Origin: Thermodesulfobacteriota bacterium
Lineage (GTDB): Bacteria > Desulfobacterota > WTBG01 > CAIYCZ01 > CAIRTM01
Direction: 5' to 3'
NCBI GenBank assembly: GCA_026415325.1
Contig: JAOAHH010000078.1
Span: 1-43,145 of the forward strand
Length of the DNA stretch: 43,145 bases
This document shows positions 23,899-32,310 of this stretch, in pieces (position 1 is the stretch's first letter; each line of letters starts with the position of its first letter). Below the pieces are notes generated by a model, which was given only the letters and a program-made list of their open reading frames with translations, made no database searches and was not told the DNA's origin. Position numbers and translations under genes: made by a program.

Positions 23899-26679
23899 TC
23901 AGGGATGGGAATCACCGTGGCGCTGCGTGTGGCTGAGGACGTGCCGCATGCGGCAGCGCATGGCGCTGAGCCTGATTTTGGTATCTGGTGGCGCACAGGA
24001 TTCCACGGCCACGAGAAACGAACTCATCAGATCAAGTGTGCCCGAAGGGAGAACGTTAGGGGGGTGTGCGGCAAACGGCAGTGCCCGGATGATGAGCGAG
24101 AGAGCTCGGTCGCGCAGATATCGGTTGTGTCCGAGCACCTGCATAATATCGGCACCAAGGCTATAATAGCTGTTGATAAAAAAAGCGCCTCCTGTGAGGG
24201 AATGGAGTGCACCATCGCGGAAAGTACGCAACAGTTCAAGATTATCGAAACGGTCGTTTCCGGTGAGGAGTTGCGAGGCAAGGCAGTTGGTGCCATTGTC
24301 CGGTGACGCAGGCGTCATAACAATTGTCTGTTCGATGCATTGGCCTGCAGCGACCGTCACTGAAGGCAGCATGAGCGGGGTAAAACCGGCTGCCATCACC
24401 TGCAGCGAATGCATGCCTGCAGGCATCATCAGGAGATAGTATCCCTGCACGCTTTGAGTACCGCATCCGGCGCTGGTGATGATCTGTGCACTGTCGATCG
24501 GCAGTCCGGTTGAGCTGACGATCGAACCGGTGATAATGCCAGTACCTGCAGTCGTTGCTTGGTACATCCCGCTTGCTGTGCCAGCATACAGAGTACTTGT
24601 CGGTACTGATGGGGACGATGCAGTGGCGGTCCGGGACGGCTCCATGCCGGTGCCGAGCGCGCTGACGTCAAACATTCGGTAATCCGAGAGACCGATGCGT
24701 GTCCAGTACATACCTCCGTCAAGCGTCACATAGGTGCCGCCGAGATCCTCACCGGATTCGTTATATCCTTTATATAGGGCGGCATAGGCGATCGCACTGT
24801 TAGAGGGATCGATTTTTAAATCACGCACTGCGTAATGCTTTGGCAATCCGGAGGAAGCAGCTGTCCACGTTGTGCCGCCGTCGGTGGTTTTGAAAACGCC
24901 AGCATATTCGGTGTTCGAGCCTCCGCATCCGATAAAGATGATATCCGGTTGGGACGGGGCGATCGCGATGCTGTTGACAACATATTTTTGGAGCACGAGC
25001 ACACGGGTCCATGTTGTGCCGCCGTCGCACGACCGATACAAACCGCCCGGAACTACCGGCGCAAAAAAGCTCCCCGTGCCGGCAAACAGGAATTGGGGAT
25101 TTTGCGGATGCACGGCCACTGCATTGACCGGGACGTCTGTTTGGAGCAAAGAGTGCAATGACTGATACGAATTATATCCCCAGCCGGTAATTTGAATAAC
25201 CTCGCCTTTTTTCCCCGAACCGTAGGCAATTCCCATGAGCAGGGTATCGTTATCGGTATTATGTTGTGGAATGAGGGCGATTGATGCAACGGTACTCTGC
25301 GCTCCATCTGGTGCACTGATATATTTCCATGAGTTGCCGCCATTGATTGATTTGAGTACTTCCCAGCCTGTTCCAAATCCGGTGCCTGCATAAATTATAT
25401 CGGGGCGTTTGGGATGGAGGAGCACAGATTCGGCAGACGATCCGTAGATGCGCTCCCACGCGGCACCGTCGTCCGAGCGATAAACGCCAGCAAGCGTGCC
25501 GCAGACAATTCTAACACCCGCTGGAGTCTTCTCCACCACCGTGTCGTAAATTGTATTTGCTTTGATGCCGGTGTTGCTTTCATGCCATGTTTTCGCAGCG
25601 TCCGATGTGGCGAACACTCCTTTGTTAACGCTTCCGCCGAAGAGGTGTTCTGGCTGCACGGGGTCTGCCTGCAGGGTGAGAAATTCGGCAGGCGCTGGGC
25701 TTGAAGTATCCCATGTCAATCCATCATCGGTTGTTTTCGCGATGGTTTCGAGTAACCCTGCATAGAGAATCTCAGGGGCAGTGCCGGGGATGCACAGGGC
25801 ACGGCATGAATCGGTTACTGAAGTCCACCACCAGCGCGTGTTGAGATTGCTCCCATCCATCTTTCGCGCAATCCCGTACTGACTGCTTGCATAAAGTTTT
25901 AACGGATCTGCGGGATTGATAACAATTTCATCAAGATAACCGAATCGATAATAGGTCTGTGTGGGTTCCCAGTACGCTGCATCCCAATACCACCACGTGG
26001 CACCATCATCCGGTGACACGATGATTTTGCCGTTTTGCGAGAGATAGGAGGTGCGGTTGGCAATCCATACTTCGCCCTTTTTGCCGGGATTGAACGTGAT
26101 TTTCCAGAAGTTGTGCCAGATGACATCGCTGGAGATGTTCATCTTGTCCCACGTCTCTCCACCGTCGCGCGTAACAAAAACCTCCCCGTATTCATCCGTA
26201 TAGTCCGGACCGCCAGTACCCACGTAGACTGTATCGCCGCTCGGGTCATGCGGATCAACGGCGACCGTATAACAGAAACGACGCTCGTCACGCGCAAAGA
26301 AAAAGGTTTGCCATGTCTGTCCGCCGTCGCGGCTCATGTCGATGAAATGGCTGTTGGCGACCCAGATGGTCGCCGGGTTGTTGGGATCAACCGCTATGTC
26401 GTAAATTTCATAATTGCGGAACCACGACGGATTGTCTTGCGGAATTCCGAACCATGTTGCGCCGCCGTCGGTCGACTTGAACAACCCATCGCCGCCCCAA
26501 CTCCCTGCATAGACCGCCGAACTATCGGGTGCAACGGCAATGGTGGGAATCTGACCGCCGTACAGGCCGATGTCTTTCCAAAGAGAATGCTCTTGAGTTT
26601 TTGCCGCTGTTGGGATAAATACAAAGATTAGGACGGCAAACAGCGGCACCGTCTGATAGTGTGGCACACCGGATTTCAT
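23899..26679 (-). CDS. Secreted BNR/Asp-box (sortilin/YCF48-like) propeller protein with carboxypeptidase-regulatory-like and CFI-box-like domains
   Basis: Exported protein of about 926 aa from ATG 26679, which has the ribosome binding site AGGAGAGG; a frame extending to 26712 is not needed. After a signal peptide (PLFAVLIFVFIPTAAKTQ) come about eleven Asp-box motifs of the form S-x-DGG-x-TW, for example STDGGATW, SRDGGQTW, TRDGGETW and TTDGGTTW, as in sialidase-fold or sortilin-type propellers; no sialidase catalytic set was recognised. A carboxypeptidase-regulatory-like domain follows (GIITGSIVSSTGLPIDSAQI). The C-terminus has NCLASQLL, LELLRTFRDGALHS and FFINSYYSLGADI, matching the tail of the PKD propeller protein downstream. 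First gene of the four-gene minus-strand run. Probably cell-surface or secreted; ligand unknown. Confidence 0.75.
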   Translation of the reverse strand: MKSGVPHYQTVPLFAVLIFVFIPTAAKTQEHSLWKDIGLYGGQIPTIAVAPDSSAVYAGSWGGDGLFKSTDGGATWFGIPQDNPSWFRNYEIYDIAVDPNNPATIWVANSHFIDMSRDGGQTWQTFFFARDERRFCYTVAVDPHDPSGDTVYVGTGGPDYTDEYGEVFVTRDGGETWDKMNISSDVIWHNFWKITFNPGKKGEVWIANRTSYLSQNGKIIVSPDDGATWWYWDAAYWEPTQTYYRFGYLDEIVINPADPLKLYASSQYGIARKMDGSNLNTRWWWTSVTDSCRALCIPGTAPEILYAGLLETIAKTTDDGLTWDTSSPAPAEFLTLQADPVQPEHLFGGSVNKGVFATSDAAKTWHESNTGIKANTIYDTVVEKTPAGVRIVCGTLAGVYRSDDGAAWERIYGSSAESVLLHPKRPDIIYAGTGFGTGWEVLKSINGGNSWKYISAPDGAQSTVASIALIPQHNTDNDTLLMGIAYGSGKKGEVIQITGWGYNSYQSLHSLLQTDVPVNAVAVHPQNPQFLFAGTGSFFAPVVPGGLYRSCDGGTTWTRVLVLQKYVVNSIAIAPSQPDIIFIGCGGSNTEYAGVFKTTDGGTTWTAASSGLPKHYAVRDLKIDPSNSAIAYAALYKGYNESGEDLGGTYVTLDGGMYWTRIGLSDYRMFDVSALGTGMEPSRTATASSPSVPTSTLYAGTASGMYQATTAGTGIITGSIVSSTGLPIDSAQIITSAGCGTQSVQGYYLLMMPAGMHSLQVMAAGFTPLMLPSVTVAAGQCIEQTIVMTPASPDNGTNCLASQLLTGNDRFDNLELLRTFRDGALHSLTGGAFFINSYYSLGADIMQVLGHNRYLRDRALSLIIRALPFAAHPPNVLPSGTLDLMSSFLVAVESCAPPDTKIRLSAMRCRMRHVLSHTQRHGDSHP

Positions 26680-26792
26680 GATGCCCTCTCCTGGACAAGG
26701 GTGGGGGTTCATATCTTGTCTCAGTTGTAGTCTACACCATTGTCAAAATCAACAGAAAATGTCTCTGCCTTTCATGTTGTTCAGGGTTTTGT

Positions 26793-27788
26793 ATGGAAAA
26801 AGTATTGGTTACCGGCGCGACCGGTTTTGTCGGCGCGGCGCTCGTCCGTGAACTGGTACGGCGCGGAATATCGGTGCGGATCACCGTCAGGAAAACAAGC
26901 CTGACCGACAACATCCAGGGGTTGCCGGTCGAGCGTGTTGTTGCTGATGTGAATGATAATGATGCTATGCGCCGTGCCTGTCACGGTTGCACCCACGTGT
27001 ACCATGTTGCAGGAGTCTACCGGACGTGGATGCGCGACTACGGCATGCTCCACCGGGTAAACGTCGAAGGAACACGCACCGTGCTTTCCGCAGCACAGGA
27101 AGCAGGGGTGCAGAAGGTGATTTATACCAGTTCGATTGCAGCGCTCGGCATGCACGGAGACGGAAAGCCGTCTGATGAGCAGACGTTGTTCAATCTGCAC
27201 CACCTTCGTCTCCCCTATGAGGAATCAAAATTTCATGGTGAGCGGGTGGCATGGGAGTTTTATCGACAAGGATTACCACTTGTTGTTGTCCGGCCGGCAT
27301 TGGTTATGGGGGAAGGGGATATTTATCCGACGCCATCGGGTCGTCTGGTGCTCGATGTGTTGCGTGGAAAGGTTCCCTGTTACTTTGACGGAGGCATTGA
27401 TGTGGTGGATGTCCGTGACGTTGCGCTCGGGCATATTCTTGCCATGGAACGGGGTGTGCCTGGTGAGAGCTATAATCTTGGGAACAACGGAAACTTTGCA
27501 ACCCTGCGCGATCTGACACACATGATCGCCCATACTGGCGGAGTGAGGCCGCCGCGCGTTCGTGTACCGGTGTGGTGCGCGCTTCTCTGGGCATACAGTC
27601 TAACGCTGATTGCCGACTACCTTACCCATCGGGAGCCGGTGGCAACACCCGCAAGCATACGGATCCTTGCGCTTAAACGAAGGGTCGATTTTTCAAAAGC
27701 GCACCGTGAGCTTGGGTTGCCGCAGACACCCCTTGCAGACATTATTACCCGTACGGTCAAATGGTACCGTACCGCTGGCTATGTATAA
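26793..27788 (+). CDS. NAD-dependent epimerase/dehydratase, HpnA-like (hopanoid-associated sugar epimerase type)
   Basis: Extended short-chain dehydrogenase of 331 aa. It has the NAD-binding GATGFVGAALVRELVRRG at residues 8-25, the active-site YEESKFHGE (Y-x3-K), and YTSSIAALG. The pattern NLHHLRLPYEESKFHGE and VVVRPALVMGEGDIYPTPSG fits the HpnA subfamily. In hopanoid makers HpnA lies with squalene-hopene cyclase genes; none is seen here, so a different sugar nucleotide role is possible. The DUF6178 gene follows 6 bases after the stop. No strong ribosome binding site is evident. Confidence 0.8.
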   Translation: MEKVLVTGATGFVGAALVRELVRRGISVRITVRKTSLTDNIQGLPVERVVADVNDNDAMRRACHGCTHVYHVAGVYRTWMRDYGMLHRVNVEGTRTVLSAAQEAGVQKVIYTSSIAALGMHGDGKPSDEQTLFNLHHLRLPYEESKFHGERVAWEFYRQGLPLVVVRPALVMGEGDIYPTPSGRLVLDVLRGKVPCYFDGGIDVVDVRDVALGHILAMERGVPGESYNLGNNGNFATLRDLTHMIAHTGGVRPPRVRVPVWCALLWAYSLTLIADYLTHREPVATPASIRILALKRRVDFSKAHRELGLPQTPLADIITRTVKWYRTAGYV

Positions 27789-27794
27789 AAAACA

Positions 27795-29606
27795 ATGAGC
27801 GACAGACCGATTCGAACCGTTTCCCAGGATATCGGGCATACACTTGGCGAGCTGCTGCTCCATGATGAGGCTGCAGCCGAAAAGCTCTTTAACCAACTTT
27901 CACTGCGGCAGAAGGTGCAACAGGTACTCGCTATGCCATGGGACAGGCGCATACGGCTCATCATGCTTGCTGAGAATACCCGCCAACTCGTGCAAGCACT
28001 CCCACCTGATGAACTCTACTGGACGGTGAAACATCATGGCATCGACGATGCGTTGAGTGTTATCTCGCTGACCTCCCATGAACAATTTCAATATTTCATC
28101 GATCTTGACTGCTGGCAGCGTGATGACCTTGATGCTGCTGCCGTTGCCCGCTGGTACCGGCTGCTGTCGCGATGTAGTGAGGCGAAGGTCATCGAATGGT
28201 TTGCCCGTGCTGACGAACCGCTCCTGGTGAGCATGTTGAAACTGCTGATGCATGTGGAAAAAATCGAGGAACAGAGCGACATATCCGAGGAGTATGCACG
28301 GATGCCGCTTGATACCCTTGACGGCATCTACTTCTTCAGCTTTTTGCACGAGGAAGCGCAGAGCTATCTTTTGCCTATTATGCGGACGCTCTACGCGTAC
28401 AATCAGCATCTTTTTTACTCACTCATGGAAGGCATTATTAACGATAGTGCCGTAGAAACAACGGATGAAGCGTTGCACTGGCGCCGAAGCCGAATTGAAG
28501 AACACGGGTTTTCCGACTTTGACGAAGCGGTAAGCATCTATCAGTTTGTATCAGACAAAGAGATCGAACTGCTCCGAAAGGGATGCGGTCACCATATCGC
28601 CACCGGGCGGATCTCTCCAGCAGATGCTGCGCCTGTATTGCGGCATCGTATCGCCGCGTCCGGTATGCCGCAGATACTTGCGGATGCGCTTTGCAAACTG
28701 CCGTCACCAGAGATGTGCGAACGGGTGCAGCGGCTGCTCGTGCATGTTGCCAATAAGGTGCTCTGCGCAGACGGCCGTTCGGTCAACAGTTACGACGATG
28801 CACTCCAGGCGCTCAAGAAAGCACTGGGGCTTGCCGCCATCGGACTCGACGTTCTGAGTGGTGGCAATCCCGAGTTTGCAATCGGGGTGCTTGAACAGGT
28901 GCATCCTGAGATTCTTTTTCGTATCGGTAGCAGCGCAGTGCTGAAACTCCAGCGTCGGTTGAGCACTGTTCGACAAACATTATGGAGCGGTGCACCGGAA
29001 TACTGCATTGATTTTTTTGATCCCCCGTGGTCCGATGCATTGCAGGGATTGCAGCGCAAGCGGCCGCTTTTGTTTGAGGGGCTGGTGCAGCCGGGCAGCC
29101 TTGATTATCGCGATTTTATGTCACGGCAGGACCTTGCAGCGCTGGAACAGGTTATCGACATCGTTGAAGCAGTATCACATCTGCTGTTTATCGTGTGGGG
29201 CGTTGATCAGCGCCAGCTTTTTTCTGAGCATTTTATAGCACAGACAACGCTGCCAGATTGTTCTGATCTCAAGAGTTCTGCCGTATTTTTGACCGCTGTT
29301 GCCAACCATGTGCTCACCGGCACGTCGCAGCCGCGACCACTCTCGCACGAGGAGCTCATGCGCTTTTTAGAGGTAGCGTTCGAATATCGAGACGAAAGAC
29401 AGAGCGCTCTGCTGCGGCCGGAATTTGCCGCAAATCTTACGGATTGGGTTCATGCACAAGTTTCTGATACAGATCGCCTGCACGGAGGGCTGGATGCATT
29501 CATGTCAGTTTGCCTTGGCATGCTGGAGGAGGAGTTTTCGCTGCTCATCGGCAAGAAAACCATTGATACGCGTTATGTCAGTGGAGTACTATTACGGTGT
29601 GGCTAG
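27795..29606 (+). CDS. DUF6178 family protein
   Basis: Cytoplasmic protein of 603 aa with no signal or membrane segment, largely helical. The pattern MPWDRRIRLIMLAENTRQLV followed by LPPDELYWTVKHHG, FIDLDCWQRDDLD and LLLSM-like helices, and the later EARS/LHWRRSRIEEHGFSDFDEA matches what I know of DUF6178, a family largely from Deltaproteobacteria with no known function. It abuts the HpnA-like gene and is followed by a 75-aa gene. A short hairpin (GGTGTGGC with GCCACGCC) spans its stop codon without a U tract. Family call from memory of sequence style. Confidence 0.65.
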   Translation: MSDRPIRTVSQDIGHTLGELLLHDEAAAEKLFNQLSLRQKVQQVLAMPWDRRIRLIMLAENTRQLVQALPPDELYWTVKHHGIDDALSVISLTSHEQFQYFIDLDCWQRDDLDAAAVARWYRLLSRCSEAKVIEWFARADEPLLVSMLKLLMHVEKIEEQSDISEEYARMPLDTLDGIYFFSFLHEEAQSYLLPIMRTLYAYNQHLFYSLMEGIINDSAVETTDEALHWRRSRIEEHGFSDFDEAVSIYQFVSDKEIELLRKGCGHHIATGRISPADAAPVLRHRIAASGMPQILADALCKLPSPEMCERVQRLLVHVANKVLCADGRSVNSYDDALQALKKALGLAAIGLDVLSGGNPEFAIGVLEQVHPEILFRIGSSAVLKLQRRLSTVRQTLWSGAPEYCIDFFDPPWSDALQGLQRKRPLLFEGLVQPGSLDYRDFMSRQDLAALEQVIDIVEAVSHLLFIVWGVDQRQLFSEHFIAQTTLPDCSDLKSSAVFLTAVANHVLTGTSQPRPLSHEELMRFLEVAFEYRDERQSALLRPEFAANLTDWVHAQVSDTDRLHGGLDAFMSVCLGMLEEEFSLLIGKKTIDTRYVSGVLLRCG

Positions 29607-29667
29607 GTACAGAGCGTATGGCCACGCCACAGGTTAACCATGCAACATATAGAAAGGGGTGTGAAAC

Positions 29668-29895
29668 ATGTCGGACAATAAAAAATATATTCCTCGTATC
29701 GCAGCGCTCATGCAGGTTGCTTTCTACGCGTCACATCTGGTGCCTGAGTACAAAAATCTGAGTTTTGAGGAGCGGACGCGCAAGGTTGAAGAAGATTTTT
29801 TCATGGCGCTTAAGATCGCGGACACGCTTTTTGAAAAAGCACGCCATGAAAAACTGCCTGCAGAGTATAAGCGTATTGTCAGTAAATATATCTGA
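29668..29895 (+). CDS. Small hypothetical protein (75 aa)
   Basis: Predicted soluble, helical protein of 75 aa with balanced charge: MSDNKKYIPRIAALMQVAFY at the start and PEYKNLSFEERTRKVEEDFF in the middle. A plausible ribosome binding site (AAAGGGG, about 10 bases upstream) supports translation. It lies 61 bases after DUF6178 and 110 bases before the M48 peptidase, same strand. I do not recognise the family. Context suggests it is expressed with its neighbours. Confidence 0.6.
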   Translation: MSDNKKYIPRIAALMQVAFYASHLVPEYKNLSFEERTRKVEEDFFMALKIADTLFEKARHEKLPAEYKRIVSKYI

Positions 29896-30005
29896 TCCCC
29901 ACGAATAGGAGCCGCATATTGCGTTGACAATGGATTACCCGGGCGACGGGGCAGACTACATCTGTCCTCATTGTTCTTTCATCGTTCGTGACAGGATGGA
30001 GTACC

Positions 30006-31886
30006 GTGTATACAACGCTTCTTTATTTTATCGTTGCCTTTACCGTGTACGGACTTTATGAGTTGCCGGCATCGTCCCGGTGGACGGAGCGAGACATTGC
30101 CGTTGCGGTAGTCGCCGGGATGTGTATGCTGTACGGTGTTGCAGTCATGATATTCGGGCGCATGAGCTCACGGTATGTCCAGGGAGTATACGGTACTGAG
30201 GCATTCAGCACGGTGCATGGTCGGTACATGAACTGGTGCACGGTCGGCGCAATCGGCATCTTTGCGGTGTATATACATGTTTTTGACCTGCCGTATTACG
30301 TTGCCACGGCTTTCGCGCCATGCACGAGTGCGCTGTTGTCTGCGCTTGTCCATAGTGCGCTGTTCTGCTTTTTATTGGTGCTGATTTGGAATGCGGCATA
30401 TCCGTCCTACCGACGGTTATACCATGCCGAGGCCAAGCGCTCGGCCTATATCGGTTCCCATCTGAGGGTTGCCGTTTCGATCATGGTGCCGTGGTTCTTG
30501 TATCACGGCTTTTTTGATGCGATTTCGCTGCTTCCGGAATCGGCGCGGCTCCTTTTTGAAGAACATCCCGTCGTGCAGTACGGTTCCATGGTAATCGTAG
30601 CCGTAGCCGTTGCCATTGCCTATCCACGGGTGCTCGTGCGGCTGTGGCATTGTACGCCGCTCCCGCATGGTCTGTTGCGCAGCAGGCTTGAGGCATTCTG
30701 CCGTGCTGCGGGTTTTCGCTTTACTGATATCCTGCTGTGGGATCTGTTTGACGGAAAACTGATCACCGCAGGCGTTCTTGGCTTTGTCCCGTATGCACAA
30801 TATATCTTAATCAGTCCCACGCTTGTACGGTTGCTGGAGCCTGAAGAGCTTGAGGCGGTTATGGCCCATGAGATCGGCCATGTGCGGCATCGGCATCTGT
30901 TGTGGTATGGGGCGTTTGTGCTCGGCTACGGATTGATCGTGTATGCATTTTGGACGCTTTTGACCCGAATAGCCGTGTCATGGGATGCAGTACTTGACAT
31001 GGTCATCACTTCGGAGGGCAGAATAGCGCCGTTTGCCTCCTTTGCCGTAGGGGTTATAAGCATTGTGTTGTTACTCGGTTATTTCAGAGGGGTGTTCGGT
31101 GTTTTTTCACGCAATTTTGAACGGCAGGCAGACGGATATGCAGTCGTTCTGACCGGGAGCGGTGCCGGTATCGCATCGTCGCTTGAGAAAATAGCCGGCG
31201 CAAGCGCGCTGAGCAGAACGGCCTCAAACTGGCATCATTTCGGGATCCAGGAGCGTATCGACTATGTGATGCGCTGCACTACACATCCTGCGCTCATTCA
31301 CCATCATGACCGCAGGGTTAGGCGTATGGTCTCCCTGTACGCTGCCGCGCTGGGGATTGTTGCGGGTGTGGTGTTCGGGATGCAGGGTCAGATGTCGGGA
31401 GACGTTCAGATGAGTATTGTGCAGAAGGTGGTTGAAAAGAAGGTCGCTGCCGATCCCGACAATGCGTCACTCCTATTATTGCTTGCAAACATCTATTATG
31501 AACTGAAACACTACGGTGCCGCAGAGGAGTATTATCTGAAGGTGCTTGGGCTTGAACCTGACAATGCCGAGGCACTCAATAATCTCGCATGGTTGTATGC
31601 GACGGCACAGGATGAACGATTCTACAATCCCAAAGAAGCGCTTCGGCTTGCAACCAGGGCAGCAGAACTTGACCCACAGCCCCATATTCTTGATACACTC
31701 GCGGAAAGCTTTTTCATTAACGGTGATTGTGACAGTGCGGTGGAAACTATTAACGTTGCATTGCAACAGCATCCCAAGGATATTGCCTATTACACCCGCC
31801 AGCTCAAAAAATTCGAGCGTTGTCAGCACACCACACGCGACCGTCACGCGCCCAAAAAACTGCCCGACGACAGTATATCGTTGTAG
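30006..31886 (+). CDS. Integral-membrane M48 family metalloprotease with C-terminal TPR repeats
   Basis: Protein of about 626 aa. Several hydrophobic helices fill the first ~230 residues. The zinc site is VMAHEIGHVRHRHLL, followed by more helices and a likely third ligand Glu in NFERQADGYAV. After another membrane span the C-terminal ~150 residues form TPR units (LLLLANIYYELKHYGAAEEY, NLAWLYAT, ILDTLAESFFINGDCDSAVE). The GTG at 30006 has GGAG 5 bases upstream and is preferred to the GTG at 29988, which has none. It may control membrane protein turnover, with the TPRs binding substrate or partner. FmdB follows after 59 bases. Confidence 0.82.
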   Translation: MYTTLLYFIVAFTVYGLYELPASSRWTERDIAVAVVAGMCMLYGVAVMIFGRMSSRYVQGVYGTEAFSTVHGRYMNWCTVGAIGIFAVYIHVFDLPYYVATAFAPCTSALLSALVHSALFCFLLVLIWNAAYPSYRRLYHAEAKRSAYIGSHLRVAVSIMVPWFLYHGFFDAISLLPESARLLFEEHPVVQYGSMVIVAVAVAIAYPRVLVRLWHCTPLPHGLLRSRLEAFCRAAGFRFTDILLWDLFDGKLITAGVLGFVPYAQYILISPTLVRLLEPEELEAVMAHEIGHVRHRHLLWYGAFVLGYGLIVYAFWTLLTRIAVSWDAVLDMVITSEGRIAPFASFAVGVISIVLLLGYFRGVFGVFSRNFERQADGYAVVLTGSGAGIASSLEKIAGASALSRTASNWHHFGIQERIDYVMRCTTHPALIHHHDRRVRRMVSLYAAALGIVAGVVFGMQGQMSGDVQMSIVQKVVEKKVAADPDNASLLLLLANIYYELKHYGAAEEYYLKVLGLEPDNAEALNNLAWLYATAQDERFYNPKEALRLATRAAELDPQPHILDTLAESFFINGDCDSAVETINVALQQHPKDIAYYTRQLKKFERCQHTTRDRHAPKKLPDDSISL

Positions 31887-31945
31887 CCAGTCCGAACAGC
31901 GTCTAGTCAGGAGACAGGTGTCGCCGAGAGCGAAGGAGGTAGGAT

Positions 31946-32275
31946 ATGCCGATTTATGAGTACCGTTGCCGAACGTGCAAGAAAAAGTTTGATGTCGTGG
32001 TGTTGCGCGCTTCGGAGCGGGGTTCGCCGCGGTGCGAATCCTGCGGCAGCACCGATGTTGCCAAACTTGTGTCGCGGGTCCGCTACCTTGCAGGGCCGCG
32101 TGAAACCGAACTTGCTGACAATACAGAGCGGCGGCTTCTGAAACGTTTTGGCAAAAACGTTGACGAGGGCATGCGGAAACAGATCAAAGAGCTTGCCAAG
32201 ACCGCGGCAAAACGCGGCAAGCGTCGGTTTGAGAGCATGATGGATACCGGTTCCTCGGAGAGCATCGAATATTAA
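31946..32275 (+). CDS. FmdB family zinc ribbon regulatory protein
   Basis: Small protein of 109 aa. It begins with the FmdB zinc ribbon MPIYEYRCRTCKKKFDVVV, and the second pair is CESCGSTD, giving CxxC-x~20-CxxC. The rest is basic and helical (KQIKELAKTAAKRGKRRFES). A near-ideal ribosome binding site AAGGAGGT lies 5 bases before the ATG. FmdB proteins are thought to act in regulation, but the target is unknown. It ends the plus-strand run and meets recG convergently. Confidence 0.88.
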   Translation: MPIYEYRCRTCKKKFDVVVLRASERGSPRCESCGSTDVAKLVSRVRYLAGPRETELADNTERRLLKRFGKNVDEGMRKQIKELAKTAAKRGKRRFESMMDTGSSESIEY

Positions 32276-32310
32276 CGAGCAGTATACACTGTCCCTAAGC
32301 CCGATAAGTG

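Noticed and set aside
26035-26631. Plus-strand open frame of 198 codons
   Set aside because: Antisense to the Asp-box propeller gene, whose repeats create long open frames on the other strand.
29596-29635. Hairpin across the DUF6178 stop codon
   Set aside because: Eight base pairs with no U tract and a long loop; not a credible terminator.
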